A DNA stretch of 64,000 nucleotides from Phycisphaerales bacterium UBA5793 (GCA_002418285.1 DIDT01000065.1:1-64000); one strand, 5' to 3'. Counted from the first letter of the stretch, positions 52,626 through 62,588 are shown. Notes: generated by a model not told the origin, from the letters alone. Made by a program: numbers and translations.

Positions 52626-53834
52626 ATGTGGGCGATGGAGCCGATCCTCGCAATCCTCCTCACTGCCTTCGCGGCAGTGTTCTTCACACTGCTGTTGCGC
52701 AGCGCCGGTCTGACGCGGGCTTCCATCATCGGCGGCATCCTGGCCGGAGGACTGGTGGGCGCGACGGTGCTTGGTCGTGTCGCCCCGGACGTCTATGAAC
52801 GCTATTTCGTCGGTGGCGTCGCGGAACATCGGGCGCTGGAACAACTGCACAGCGAGCATGGTGCGGCACTTCGTGCGATGAGCGAGATGAACGTCTCCGA
52901 GGCCGCTGTCGAGGAGCTGCAGACGCGACAACGGACCGAGATGCAGGCCGCCACGCAGCAGCGCGACGCGGCCGAGGCGGCGCACCAGCAAGCGCGCCTG
53001 CTGCTCTCGGCCATCATCGCGCTGTCGATCATCGTGGCGGCCGCCCCTCGCTCGCGCCGGCCGGCGTCCGCGCCCGAATGCCTCTTTGCGGCGCTGTGGA
53101 TGATCGTGGTGACATGCGGATTTGTCGGGCTGGCCGTCGTGTTCGCATTCCAGGGATCGAGAGCCCAGGCGATCGCGCTGGGTCTGACGTTTGCGGCGGC
53201 CGGCACAAACGTCATCCTTCCGCTCAGACCCGGTGAAGAATCAAGCCATCCGACCGTGCTGCTTCCGCTGGAGATTCGAAATCGATTGACGGATATCGCA
53301 TTCGTCATCTGGTTTCTCTGCTTTGTGGCGATCATCACCGGCGTGCTCTCAGCGGCGCAGTCCGGCTCGGCGCAGACGAGCCATCTCACTCCGACACTGC
53401 TGATCGCGATCGTCGGCGGCGTGGGGCTGAAACTGCTTCCACTGCGGGCGCGCCATGCGCTCCGCATGATTGTGCTGCCATCGATATTGACGGCGCTGTT
53501 GCTCGTGAACACCGATCTGATGACGCCCATGTTGATTGGCCCGCTCGTGCTGGCCGTGCTCGTCGGCGGGGATGCACGTTGGTTCGGCCTGGCGAGCGGG
53601 CTGCGTTGGCAAGGCTGGTCGTGGCGTAACGCATGGCTGGGCACCATGCCGCTGGTCGATGCCGCGCCGATGCAAGTCGCCATGGCCAGCGCGTTTTTCC
53701 TCGCCGGCTGGCTGAATGAACCGCTCCTGGCGTGCGCGGTGTTCGGCGCTGCCGTGTGCGATGTGACGCAACCCCTTCGGCCGCGGCTGCTGACTATGCT
53801 CAACGAACCTACGGAAGATCAGTCTCAACCGTGA
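52626..53834 (+). CDS. Multi-pass membrane protein, unknown function
   Basis: 402 residues. A first helix (ILAILLTAFAAVFFTLLLR) and GGILAGGLVGATVLG, then a ~60-residue soluble coiled-coil (EHRALEQLHSEHGAALRAM ... AATQQRDAAEAAHQQAR), then about nine more helices. The run of alternating helices resembles Na/H or K/H antiporter-like proteins, but no diagnostic motif is clear. Six bases after folE2, so probably co-transcribed. Confidence 0.6.
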   Translation: MWAMEPILAILLTAFAAVFFTLLLRSAGLTRASIIGGILAGGLVGATVLGRVAPDVYERYFVGGVAEHRALEQLHSEHGAALRAMSEMNVSEAAVEELQTRQRTEMQAATQQRDAAEAAHQQARLLLSAIIALSIIVAAAPRSRRPASAPECLFAALWMIVVTCGFVGLAVVFAFQGSRAQAIALGLTFAAAGTNVILPLRPGEESSHPTVLLPLEIRNRLTDIAFVIWFLCFVAIITGVLSAAQSGSAQTSHLTPTLLIAIVGGVGLKLLPLRARHALRMIVLPSILTALLLVNTDLMTPMLIGPLVLAVLVGGDARWFGLASGLRWQGWSWRNAWLGTMPLVDAAPMQVAMASAFFLAGWLNEPLLACAVFGAAVCDVTQPLRPRLLTMLNEPTEDQSQP

Positions 53835-53869
53835 CCAGCAAATTCGGCACACCTGAACGGAACACCACA

Positions 53870-55021
53870 ATGAAGAGGGCGATCATTCTCGGCGGCGGCA
53901 TGGTCGGCGGCGTCATGGCGATGGACCTGGCGAGCGACTCGCAGTTCAGCGTAACAGTCGCGGATCATCGCGAGCAAGCGCTGGAGCGCGTGCAGCGTCG
54001 TGTTCCGGCAGCGTCAACCATCAAGGTGGACCTTTCCGATCCAACTCGCGTGCGCGACGTCGTAGGCAACTACGACATCGTGCTCGGCGCCTTGTCGAGC
54101 ACGATTGGTTTTCAGACGCTTCGCGCGGTCATCGAGGCGGGTCGCAACTACTGCGACATCTCCTTCATGCCTGAGAACGCCATGGAACTCGATGAGCTGG
54201 CGCGTGAGAAGGGCGTCACCGCCGTAGTGGACAACGGCGTGGCGCCGGGGATGTCCAACATGTTTGTCGGCTGGGCGGAGAGGCAACTGGATGAAGTCGA
54301 GTCCGTGACGATCTACGTCGGCGGCCTGCCGCGGGAGCGGCGCTGGCCCTTCGAGTACAAGGCTGGTTTTTCGCCGGCGGATGTGATCGAGGAATACACA
54401 CGACCCAGCCGCATCGTCGAGCACGGCCGAACGGTCGTGCGCGGAGCGCTGAGCGAACCCGAACTGCTCGACTTCGATGGACTGGGAACCCTCGAAGCCT
54501 TCAACACCGACGGCCTGCGCAGCCTGGCGGACACCATCGACGCCCGATACATGGTCGAAAAAACGCTGCGCTATCCAGGCCACATCGAACTGATGCGCGT
54601 GTTGCGCCACCTCGGTCTGTTCAGCCATGAGCCAATTGAAGTTGGCGCCGAGCGAGTGAAGATCAGGCCGATTGATGTCACCACCGCCCTGCTCTTTCCC
54701 AAGTGGACCTACGAGCCCGGAGAGGAGGACCTGACGGTCATGCGCATCATCGTCGAAGGCATTCGCGGCGAATCTCGAATGAGCCACACACTGGACCTCC
54801 ATGACACCTTCGACCGCACAAGCGGCTGCACTTCGATGTCGCGCACGACGGCCCTTCCCAACACGATCATGGCCCGGCGCATGCTTGAAGGGAAGTTCAA
54901 GCGGCCCGGCGTCAGCCCGCCGGAGTTTGTCGGCCGCGAGCCGGGCCTGTTCGAGGATGTGATCGAGCAGCTGCGCCAGCGCGGGATCGCGTATCACATC
55001 AACTCGGTTGAGATAGACTGA
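53870..55021 (+). CDS. Saccharopine dehydrogenase-like NAD(P)-binding protein
   Basis: From ATG 53870 (MKRAIILGGGMVGGVMAMDL) 383 residues. N-terminal Rossmann fold (GGGMVG), D-H-R at the end of strand 2, VDLSDPTRVRDVVGNYDIVLG, and the family's GVAPGMSNMFVG loop. The middle and C-terminal parts carry RPSRIVEHGRTVVRG and RTTALPNTIMARRMLEG. Members act on saccharopine or related imino acids, so an amino-acid (possibly lysine) dehydrogenase is likely but unproven. It overlaps the DUF58 gene by one base. Confidence 0.78.
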   Translation: MKRAIILGGGMVGGVMAMDLASDSQFSVTVADHREQALERVQRRVPAASTIKVDLSDPTRVRDVVGNYDIVLGALSSTIGFQTLRAVIEAGRNYCDISFMPENAMELDELAREKGVTAVVDNGVAPGMSNMFVGWAERQLDEVESVTIYVGGLPRERRWPFEYKAGFSPADVIEEYTRPSRIVEHGRTVVRGALSEPELLDFDGLGTLEAFNTDGLRSLADTIDARYMVEKTLRYPGHIELMRVLRHLGLFSHEPIEVGAERVKIRPIDVTTALLFPKWTYEPGEEDLTVMRIIVEGIRGESRMSHTLDLHDTFDRTSGCTSMSRTTALPNTIMARRMLEGKFKRPGVSPPEFVGREPGLFEDVIEQLRQRGIAYHINSVEID

Positions 55022-55956
55022 TGGCGGCGTTTCTGGAAACACGAACCAAGGGGGCGCCCGAACCGGGCGATGAGGTTCGTTCGTTTCTCGGGACGATCGA
55101 TCAGATGCACGACCTGCATGTGATCGCGCGGGCGCTGGTCGATGGGCTGCGGCAAGGTCGGCACGCCACACCTCAACGCGGTGGCTCAACGGAATTCTTT
55201 GACTACCGCATGTACGTTTCCGGCGACGACGTGCGCCGGGTCGATTGGAAACTCTACGGCCGGTCTGATCGACTCTACGTGCGGCGGCACCGGCGCTTCG
55301 CCGACCTGACCGTGCAACTCATCGTCGATTGTTCCGCATCGATGGCTTTTGCAGGGCGCGGCGGCTTGAGCAAGTATCGCTACGCCTCGATGCTGGCCGC
55401 AGCGCTCGCGATGGTAACGGTGCGACAGGGCGACCGAGCCGGGCTGGCCCTGGCGGGCGAGCGCATTGTCAGCGCGCTGCCACCGGGCGGAACGCTCGAG
55501 CATTTGCATCGAGTGATCCACCTGCTCGAAGAAACGCACCCGCAGGGAGAGACACGCCTGCCCGATGGCCTGCTGGCGGCCCAGCAGCTCATTCCACGGC
55601 GGCGGGTGGTGACTATCTTCAGCGATCTCCTGGTTGAGCCGGGCGAGTTGCGCCGCAGTCTGCATCCCATCGCGCACCAGGGCTGCGACGTCGTCGCCGT
55701 GCAGATTCTCACTCCCGAAGAGCTCAGCCTGCGCGGCTTGGGTGCTGGGCAATTCGTCGATGAGGAAACCGGCCTGGCCGTGCGCTCGCACGCACCGACA
55801 GTTCAGCGCGATTACGAACGCGTCATGCGCGAACACATCGAGACGTTGCGACGCGACTTCATCGCGCGCGGCATGGGGTTTCACAGCGCAATGACGAGCG
55901 ACCCGCCGGTGGAGACGCTGCGGCGGGTGCTGCGACTGGGAGGACTGGGCGGGTAG
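55021..55956 (+). CDS. DUF58 domain protein
   Basis: 311 residues. The DUF58 signature is clear: QRGGSTEFFDYRMYVSGDDV, RRVDWKLYGRSDRLYVR, then a vWA-like strand LIVDCSASMAFAG with DxSxS-type metal site, and VVTIFSDLLVEPGELRR. DUF58 proteins usually sit beside a MoxR ATPase and act in envelope or protein maturation; no MoxR is next to this one. Start ATG overlaps the preceding stop (TGATG), indicating translational coupling. Confidence 0.88.
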   Translation: MAAFLETRTKGAPEPGDEVRSFLGTIDQMHDLHVIARALVDGLRQGRHATPQRGGSTEFFDYRMYVSGDDVRRVDWKLYGRSDRLYVRRHRRFADLTVQLIVDCSASMAFAGRGGLSKYRYASMLAAALAMVTVRQGDRAGLALAGERIVSALPPGGTLEHLHRVIHLLEETHPQGETRLPDGLLAAQQLIPRRRVVTIFSDLLVEPGELRRSLHPIAHQGCDVVAVQILTPEELSLRGLGAGQFVDEETGLAVRSHAPTVQRDYERVMREHIETLRRDFIARGMGFHSAMTSDPPVETLRRVLRLGGLGG

Positions 55957-56026
55957 CTGCCTCGGAAGCGGTTTGCCTTGGCGTGCCCACGTGCTTTCCC
56001 GACAACCACCCAACGTACAATCACCT

Positions 56027-57406
56027 ATGTCTGACCTGTGGGAGAAGCAGCGACGCGAGGCGCATCGGAGAGTCGAGCCGCTCGCGGTTCGCATGCGGCC
56101 GCGCACCCTGGATGAGTTCGTCGGACAGCAGCACTTCCTTGGCCCGGGCAAGCTCCTGCGGCGCATGCTCGATGCCGACCGACTGACTTCGCTCATCCTC
56201 CATGGCCCGCCCGGCACGGGCAAAACAACGCTGGCGGAAGTGCTGGCAAGGACCACGCGCAGCCGCTTCGAACGGGCGAACGCGGCGATGGTCGGCGTGA
56301 AAGAAGTTCGTCGCGTGATTGAAGAAGCGACGCGGGCCATTGAACTCTCCGGTGCACGAACCGTCTTCTTTCTCGACGAGATCCATCGCTTCAACCGCGC
56401 TCAACAGGATGTGCTGCTCTCCGATGTCGAGCGAGGCATCATCATCCTCATTGGCGCGACGACGGAGAATCCCTACTTCGCCGTCAACTCCGCCCTGGTC
56501 AGTCGCAGCACGGTGTTTCGCTTCGAACCACTAACGGTGGAAGATGTCGAGTTGGTTGTGCGGCGGGCGATGGCCGACCCTGAGCGCGGTTACGGCGGCC
56601 TGGACCTTCGTGTCAGTGACGACGCGATCCACCACTGGGCCGTCATGTCCGACGGCGATGCGCGAAGGGCGCTGGGCGCGCTGGAAGTCGCCGTCCTCTC
56701 GACCGCAAGTACCGAGAAGCACGATGCCGCAGGCCATGATGCCATCGTGATCGATCTGCGCATCGCCGAGGAGTCCATCCAGCGCAAGGCGATCGTTTAC
56801 GACGCGACGGGTGATGAGCATTACGACATCATCAGTGCGTTCATTAAGTCGATGCGCGGCAGCGATCCCGACGCCACGGCCTACTGGCTGGCTCGCATGG
56901 TCGTTGCCGGCGAAGATCCGCTCTTCATCGCACGGCGCATCGCGATCCTGGCCAGCGAAGACATTGGCAATGCCGATCCACGTGCGATCCAGGTAGCCGC
57001 GGCAACCTATGAAATCGTCGAGCGTATCGGCTGGCCCGAGGCCCAACTGACGCTGGCACAGGCGGCGATCTACATGGCCATGGCGCCCAAGAGCAACGCT
57101 TCCGCGATGGCCATCTGGAACGCGTGCAGCGACGTAAAGAACGGCCGCACAGTCGAAGTGCCAAGGCAGTTGCGTGATACGCACTACAAGAGCGCCGGCA
57201 AGCTCGGACACGGCGAGGGATACGCCTACGCGCACGATCATGAGGGTGGCGTCGTGGCGGGGCAGCACCTTGGCGTTGACAAGGTGTATTATGAGCCCAC
57301 AACCAACGGCCTGGAGGCGCGCATCAGCGAACGCCTTGCCGAACTTCGACGGCTGCATGGCCATCCCGCTGCAAAGCATCCAGCAGATGGGTCAGGCCGT
57401 GCGTGA
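56027..57406 (+). CDS. rarA: Replication-associated recombination protein A (RarA/MgsA)
   Basis: From ATG 56027 (MSDLWEKQRREAHRRVEPL) 459 residues. RP-T-LDEFVGQ-HFLGPG at the start, Walker A GPPGTGKTT (60-68), Walker B FFLDEIHRFN (115-124), GATTENPYF sensor, then the clamp-loader-like C-terminal domain with SMRGSDPDATAYWLARM and AMAPKSNA. RarA acts at stalled replication forks. TACAAT at ~56016 may be a -10 box. The 3' end overlaps the convergent cyclase gene by 15 bases. Confidence 0.95.
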   Translation: MSDLWEKQRREAHRRVEPLAVRMRPRTLDEFVGQQHFLGPGKLLRRMLDADRLTSLILHGPPGTGKTTLAEVLARTTRSRFERANAAMVGVKEVRRVIEEATRAIELSGARTVFFLDEIHRFNRAQQDVLLSDVERGIIILIGATTENPYFAVNSALVSRSTVFRFEPLTVEDVELVVRRAMADPERGYGGLDLRVSDDAIHHWAVMSDGDARRALGALEVAVLSTASTEKHDAAGHDAIVIDLRIAEESIQRKAIVYDATGDEHYDIISAFIKSMRGSDPDATAYWLARMVVAGEDPLFIARRIAILASEDIGNADPRAIQVAAATYEIVERIGWPEAQLTLAQAAIYMAMAPKSNASAMAIWNACSDVKNGRTVEVPRQLRDTHYKSAGKLGHGEGYAYAHDHEGGVVAGQHLGVDKVYYEPTTNGLEARISERLAELRRLHGHPAAKHPADGSGRA

Positions 57407-58342
57407 GCGCGCGGCGCCCAATCGCACACCCTCTTCCGCTTTGGCGACGATAACGTGGTTGCGCCCCGTACGCTTGGCCTCGTAGAGCGCGGTGTCTGTG
57501 GAGTTGAGCAGAGATTCGGGCGACTTGATCGTGACCAGCGAGAGGCTCGAGACTCCAAACGATGCCGTCACGCGCAGATCTTCGTGCTCCTGCCAGACGG
57601 CGCCTTCGATGCGGGCGCGGAAGCGCTCGGCTACTCGGGTGGCCTCGACATGATCCGTCTCACTGAGGATGATCGCGAATTCCTCGCCGCCGTACCGGCA
57701 AACGATGTCTTCCGATCGGGCCACCTCCTCGAACATGCGAGCCATTTCCTGCAGGACATGATCGCCGAACGGGTGGCCATACGTGTCGTTGAGGGCCTTG
57801 AAGTGATCGATGTCGGCCATGACAAGTGAGAGATGGCGACCATGCCGCCGGGCCGCCTCCACGCACTCGCACATGCGAACATCGAGATGCGCGCGATTCC
57901 ACAGACCGGTCAATCCATCGAGATGCGCACGCTGGGCAAGCATCCGCACGAGCCGTTGCATGCGCAGGGCGGATCGAACGCGGGCTCGCAGTTCGGCCAT
58001 GTCGAATGGCTTGGTCACATAGTCCACGGCTCCCAGGTCGAAGCCGCGCACCTTGTCCTGGCTGTCCACTGAACCGGAGACAAAGATAACGGCAAGATCG
58101 TGCGTGTGCGGATCGTCCTTGATTTCGGCGAGCAGCTCAAACCCCGACTTGTCCGGCAGATCGATATCGAGCAGGATGAGCTCTGGCAACACGTCGCGCG
58201 CGACGCGCAATCCTTCCGCCGCATTCGACGCAGTCAGGATGTCGAGATTCTGATCGCGCAGTCTGATCTTCAAAAGGCGGTGGATGTCGACGGAGTCGTC
58301 GACGATGAGCACCCGAGATCGTTCGTGCATACTGCCGGTCAT
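57392..58342 (-). CDS. Response regulator with GGDEF diguanylate cyclase domain
   Basis: From ATG 58342 (MTGSMHERSRVLIVDD) 316 residues; ATG 58330 is also possible. Receiver domain 9-125 with DD at 15-16, phosphoacceptor D59 (LILLDIDLPDKSG) and K111. GGDEF domain 140-305 with active site GGEEF (218-222) and the inhibitory I-site RSED (209-212) five residues before it, so product feedback is expected. It makes c-di-GMP when phosphorylated. The HPt gene upstream on the same strand (37-base gap) is the likely phosphodonor. Confidence 0.92.
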   Translation of the reverse strand: MTGSMHERSRVLIVDDSVDIHRLLKIRLRDQNLDILTASNAAEGLRVARDVLPELILLDIDLPDKSGFELLAEIKDDPHTHDLAVIFVSGSVDSQDKVRGFDLGAVDYVTKPFDMAELRARVRSALRMQRLVRMLAQRAHLDGLTGLWNRAHLDVRMCECVEAARRHGRHLSLVMADIDHFKALNDTYGHPFGDHVLQEMARMFEEVARSEDIVCRYGGEEFAIILSETDHVEATRVAERFRARIEGAVWQEHEDLRVTASFGVSSLSLVTIKSPESLLNSTDTALYEAKRTGRNHVIVAKAEEGVRLGAARSRTA

Positions 58343-58379
58343 GATGAGCACTGGTCCTGGATACCGATCTGATGAAAGA

Positions 58380-58700
58380 CTAAAGGGAGGCGGCGCGCTT
58401 GCAAAGCTCCGTGAGCTCATCGACGCAGCGTTGAATCTGGTCGATGGCGGCGCCCGTTTTGACGGCTGATTCGACTCGCGCAGCACAGTCGCCGATCAGC
58501 GGGAACCCGTATCCCCCACTCGCGCCCTTCAATTGATGCGCGACGCGCTGCACCTGCTCGAGCGCGTTGGACTCCAATCCGATGCGCAGCACTGCGACGC
58601 GCTCGGGCAGTTCGTTGACGAACAGCTCGACGAGTTCCTGCATGTCCGGATCGTCGGCGAACTCGCTGAGCAGCGTGTCTCTGGATTTGCCGTTGGCCAT
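58380..58700 (-). CDS. HPt (histidine phosphotransfer) domain protein
   Basis: From ATG 58700 (MANGKSRDTLLSE) 106 residues; in-frame starts at 58715 and 58760 are alternatives. Four-helix HPt fold with the phosphorylated histidine H55 in VQRVAHQLKGASGGYGF. It relays phosphate between a hybrid kinase and a response regulator. The cyclase directly downstream is the obvious partner. No histidine kinase is encoded nearby. Confidence 0.85.
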   Translation of the reverse strand: MANGKSRDTLLSEFADDPDMQELVELFVNELPERVAVLRIGLESNALEQVQRVAHQLKGASGGYGFPLIGDCAARVESAVKTGAAIDQIQRCVDELTELCKRAASL

Positions 58701-58908
58701 GGCCCCCACCCCCATGAATACCGCCCGGGTCGAAGGCGACCGGAGCGTCATGGATTCCATCGGCAGGATCGAATGCTCGATTTCGTCCAAACAATCAGGA
58801 TGAGGGCGAAGTTCATCCGCATAAGCCGCGCCGGCGAATACTGGCCAGCATCCACCGCGCAAGGCGCGATAACCATGTCCGCATGGTGCGCTCCGCTAAT
58901 GCAAGGCG

Positions 58909-60432
58909 TCAGAACTTGCCGCTCAAGGCCGGATACAGGGATCGATAGTGCCGGAGGATCTCGGGATAGGCCGAGGCAGCCGGTCCGGGCTCCGATCGCT
59001 GGGTGTGGGTCTGAATCAGTCGGGCAGCTGTCGGCACATCCTCAAATACGCCAGCCCCGACCCCACCGAACAAGGCCGCCCCCATTGCCGCGCCGTGCGG
59101 CGAATCACACGTTGTGACGGGTTCATTGAAGACGTCGGCGATCATCTGCCGCCACATGGCGCATCGGGCTCCACCGCCGGAGACGCGGATCTCCGTGGGC
59201 TGCACACCGGCCTCGCGCAGCAGGTCGAGGCAGTCGCACAAGCCAAACGTAATGCCTTCAAGCACCGCTCGTGCGAGATGCGGTCGGCGATGGGTGAGCG
59301 ACAACCCGCAGAACACGCCGCGCGCATTCGGGTCGTTGTGCGGCGTGCGCTCTCCGGTGAGATAGGGCAGGAAGATCAACCCATCGGCACCCGGTGCAAC
59401 GTGCGATGCCTCCTCGGTGAGCAGTTCATACGGATCCTTGCCCAGATAGCACGAATGCTCGTTGAACTCGTCGCCGAGCAAGTCGCGGAACCAGCGCAGA
59501 CTGCCACCCGCGCTGAGCATCACGCCCATGAGGTGCCACATGCCCGGCACCGCATGACAGAACGCATGCAATCGACCATGCGGCTCGGGCCGATAGGTTT
59601 TGCTCGGAGCAAAGACGACGCCCGACGTGCCAATGGTGACGCACACGGTACCCTCGTCAATGATGCCCGAACCGACGGCCTGCGCCGCCTGGTCACCGCC
59701 GCCGGCCGCGATGGGCGTGCCTTCGAGAAGTCCAAGTTCCCGCGCGGCCCCGGCGCAGAGCCGGGTCGACGCCACATCACACTCCGTCACCGTGGGCAGC
59801 CAACCCTCCAGGATTTCCAGCGCTGCAAGCACCTCGCGTGACCACGTGCGATGCGCCACGTCGAGCAGCAAAGTGCCGGACGCATCGGCCACGTCAGTGA
59901 AGCGCTGCCCACTCATGCGATAGCGAATGTAGTCCTTGGGCAGCAGAATCGAGGCGATGCGGGCATACGCCTCCGGCTCGTGCTCGCGCATCCAGAGAAT
60001 TTTTGGCGCGGTGAAGCCGGTCAGCGCGATGTTGCCTGTGAGTTGGATGAGTCGTTCTTGCCCAACGGTGCGTGTGATCAGGTCGCACTCGGCTGCGGTG
60101 CGCTGGTCGTTCCAGAGGATCGCCGGGCGGATCGTCTCGCCTGCCGCATCAAGCGTGACCAGACCGTGCATCTGTCCACTCAGGCCGATCGCTGCGACGC
60201 GCCCGGGATCGACGCGCTCCGTCTCCATGACCTGCCGCACGCCCTGCACCGTCGCCCGCCACCAATCGTGTGGATCCTGCTCGCACCAGTTGGTCCGGGG
60301 CATGTGCAGCGGGTATTCCTCCGTGCGATGCGCGATGGCATTGGCGTCGCGTCCATCGACGAGCAGCACCTTGGCGCCAGTAGTGCCAATGTCGATGCCG
60401 AGAAGAAGCGGTGCATGGTTCGATTCGTTCAC
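58909..60432 (-). CDS. xylB: Xylulokinase
   Basis: 507 residues of the FGGY kinase family. ATP-site start LLLGIDIGTTGAKVLLVD, AAIGLSGQMHGLV (the QMHG motif typical of xylulokinase), RPAILWNDQRTAAEC, LPKDYIRYRMSG, second FGGY region EGITFGLCDCLDLLR and the ATP-binding SGGGARCAMWRQM. It phosphorylates D-xylulose to xylulose 5-phosphate. A xylose-isomerase-like gene (62646) lies 2 kb upstream on the same strand with two unrelated genes between. Confidence 0.92.
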   Translation of the reverse strand: MNESNHAPLLLGIDIGTTGAKVLLVDGRDANAIAHRTEEYPLHMPRTNWCEQDPHDWWRATVQGVRQVMETERVDPGRVAAIGLSGQMHGLVTLDAAGETIRPAILWNDQRTAAECDLITRTVGQERLIQLTGNIALTGFTAPKILWMREHEPEAYARIASILLPKDYIRYRMSGQRFTDVADASGTLLLDVAHRTWSREVLAALEILEGWLPTVTECDVASTRLCAGAARELGLLEGTPIAAGGGDQAAQAVGSGIIDEGTVCVTIGTSGVVFAPSKTYRPEPHGRLHAFCHAVPGMWHLMGVMLSAGGSLRWFRDLLGDEFNEHSCYLGKDPYELLTEEASHVAPGADGLIFLPYLTGERTPHNDPNARGVFCGLSLTHRRPHLARAVLEGITFGLCDCLDLLREAGVQPTEIRVSGGGARCAMWRQMIADVFNEPVTTCDSPHGAAMGAALFGGVGAGVFEDVPTAARLIQTHTQRSEPGPAASAYPEILRHYRSLYPALSGKF

Positions 60433-60562
60433 GAAGCGGGACCTCCGATGACAGAACGCCTTGGCGGGCGGCCGCTCGGGGCGCTACCGACGGCGCCCCT
60501 ACATCGTACCGGACTCACCGTCCAAATGATCACGGATGCGGAAGCAGACCTGTGAAAACGAA

Positions 60563-60588
60563 CGCAACCCGCCGGAAAGCGGGTTGCG
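60563..60588 (-). terminator. Terminator of the 60626-61717 gene
   Basis: CGCAACCCGC (60563-60572) pairs with GCGGGTTGCG (60579-60588), loop of 6. On the minus strand the hairpin is followed by TTCGTTTTC. It lies about 40 bases after the stop codon. Good intrinsic terminator. Confidence 0.75.
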
Positions 60589-60625
60589 GTTTCGAGGTGT
60601 TTGGTGGTGCCGTTGCCCGAGACGA

Positions 60626-61717
60626 TCAGCGGGCTTCGAGACCGACATACAGATGCCGTGGGTCGCGGCGATAATACTCGACGGTTCGCGCGATGAAGTC
60701 GGGCCTGTACGCGATCTTCATCCGATCGAGCACGGCGTCGTACTGGTAGACATACATGCCGCTGAACCGCGAGCCCCATGCCCACGCGAAGGCCGTGGCG
60801 CGCCTCGGGTGACAGGTCATCTCGGGACCATTGGTGATGGTCACCCCCGAACCGTTGTCGACCTTTGGCTCGAAGGTCTGCCCGCCATCCGTGGACAGGT
60901 AGAAGTGCCGTCCGCCGGATGGGTGGCCGCCATTGGCCTGATTGAGATCGAGCGCCATGACCCAGACGTAGTCGGAATTCACCGGGGAGATCACGGCGTT
61001 GAACAGATTCACCGGGCCATTCGTCTCGGAAAGGCCAAGACACGGTGCCCAGTTCTGTCCACCATCAAACGTCACCCAACCGCCGTTCGTCGCGCCGCCG
61101 AACACCGCGTGTTCGAGGTTGTTCGGATCGAAGGCCATGCGGTAGTTGAGTGAACCGTTCGAAGCCGGCACTCCGACAGGGCTCCACGACACGCCGCCAT
61201 CGATCGAGTCGTAGATCTGACCGCGATCCGAGGAGAGTCGAACATGACTCGCGTCGAAAGGATCAGCGCCGAGGCCGAGGATGTTGCTGACAGGTGAGCG
61301 CAACGAAGTCGCGCGGAAACTCTGCCCGTCGAAATCGACGCGATAGAGCGTGCTGCGGTTGACACCGAAGGCGTACGCGTTGCCGCCCGGCGCCGGGGCG
61401 ATGTTGAGCGGCCACTCCTCGCCGCCAAGCGTGGCGACGGTCGACCACGAGCAGCCCTCATCCCGCGAGGCAAGAAGATTGCCGCCGCTCTCCATGAGCA
61501 TGTAGCCGGGGATGTCGAGATTCTTCAGCCCCATCGTCACGAAGTAGTTGGGGTACGGCGTGCCGCGCCACGTGAACAGGTCGCTACCGTTGCGCGCAAA
61601 GGCGATGAACGGGTTGCCGCCATCGGGTCCACATGGAGGCAGTGCGGCCTGAGAAATCGAGGCGCCTTGGAGCGCGACGACGCCGGCGGCGATAAGGGAC
61701 AGAGTCTTCAATGTCAT
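60626..61717 (-). CDS. Secreted BNR/sortilin-like beta-propeller protein
   Basis: From ATG 61717 (MTLKTLSLIAAG), GGGAGAA upstream, 363 residues with a signal peptide ending SQAALP. Repeats of the BNR type (S-x-D-x-G-x-x-W) are seen: SRDEGCSWS, SIDGGVSWS, TFDGGQNWA, STDGGQTFE. They form a six- or seven-bladed propeller as in sialidases and sortilin-like proteins, but no catalytic Asp/Tyr set is evident. The C-terminus (RDPRHLYVGLE) recalls dispase-autolysis-inducing-type proteins. Role unknown. Confidence 0.72.
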   Translation of the reverse strand: MTLKTLSLIAAGVVALQGASISQAALPPCGPDGGNPFIAFARNGSDLFTWRGTPYPNYFVTMGLKNLDIPGYMLMESGGNLLASRDEGCSWSTVATLGGEEWPLNIAPAPGGNAYAFGVNRSTLYRVDFDGQSFRATSLRSPVSNILGLGADPFDASHVRLSSDRGQIYDSIDGGVSWSPVGVPASNGSLNYRMAFDPNNLEHAVFGGATNGGWVTFDGGQNWAPCLGLSETNGPVNLFNAVISPVNSDYVWVMALDLNQANGGHPSGGRHFYLSTDGGQTFEPKVDNGSGVTITNGPEMTCHPRRATAFAWAWGSRFSGMYVYQYDAVLDRMKIAYRPDFIARTVEYYRRDPRHLYVGLEAR

Positions 61718-61982
61718 ATCTGGGGTTCTCCCGCTTTGATGTTGATTACAGGTGGTTGCAGTCCGCCAAAAGCGAACCGAACCCGACGGCATGCGCCGGG
61801 CAGGTGCTCATCATTCGCATTTGATGGGAGAAGCGCTGCGGCTGTTTCCGCGGTTTGGCAATTTTTGCGCCAGGTACGGGGTTCCACCCTACCACGGCTG
61901 GGGCATTGCCGGGCTGCGTCTCCGGGACGCGTGCTCGGGAGGAAACGAGCAATACCATGGTGCCGATGCGAATGCCGAGAAG

Positions 61983-62588
61983 TCAGGATGGCCAGTCGTG
62001 ATGTTGCTGGCGATGGGAATCAGACCGGCACTCGTTGTCCCGCGGTGTGATTGACTCAACGAGTTGCCCGCATTCTGGACATCGCGCGCTTGACAGATTG
62101 GTTAGGTCATAACCACACGAACTACAGATGCCGGCTTGAATATGCGTTCGTCTAAGCAACCAATTCCCGCCGAATGAGCCAGCAACGGCGGAGGCGATCA
62201 TCGCTAAGAACGCAAGAAGTCCCCAGAAATTCACCGCCCAAATGAACCATGACATTGGTAGCGCCGCGAGCGACGAGATCGGATCGCCAGTGTAAATACT
62301 CACACCAATGATGGCGCCGATCTGAGCGGCGCCAAATCCGGACGCGCCCAAGACCGTCCGCGATGTCCGGTCAGGGCTGGCAACGCATCCAATGAACAGA
62401 ACAGGGATGAGGAGAACGCAGACAACTGGTTCGATCGCGAGCCAGCCCAGCGCGCCCCGTCCGCATGCATCGTACATGAGTTTGCACGCGGCGACACCGG
62501 AGATCACGACGGTGACGACAACCTTGAGCAATAGCGATGTACGATGAACGGCTCTGACGGCGCGACAAAGTGGGCTGTGTCGGTTCAT
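61983..62588 (-). CDS. Membrane protein with C-terminal zinc ribbon
   Basis: From ATG 62588 (MNRHSPLCRAVRAVHR) 201 residues. Four membrane helices (LLLKVVVTVVISGVAACKL, LAIEPVVCVLLIPVLFIGCV, FGAAQIGAIIGVSIY, FWGLLAFLAMIASAVAGSF), then the ribbon ICSSCGYDLTNLSSARCPEC. The CGYDL..L...RCPECG form is a common planctomycete module. Function unknown. Confidence 0.72.
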   Translation of the reverse strand: MNRHSPLCRAVRAVHRTSLLLKVVVTVVISGVAACKLMYDACGRGALGWLAIEPVVCVLLIPVLFIGCVASPDRTSRTVLGASGFGAAQIGAIIGVSIYTGDPISSLAALPMSWFIWAVNFWGLLAFLAMIASAVAGSFGGNWLLRRTHIQAGICSSCGYDLTNLSSARCPECGQLVESITPRDNECRSDSHRQQHHDWPS

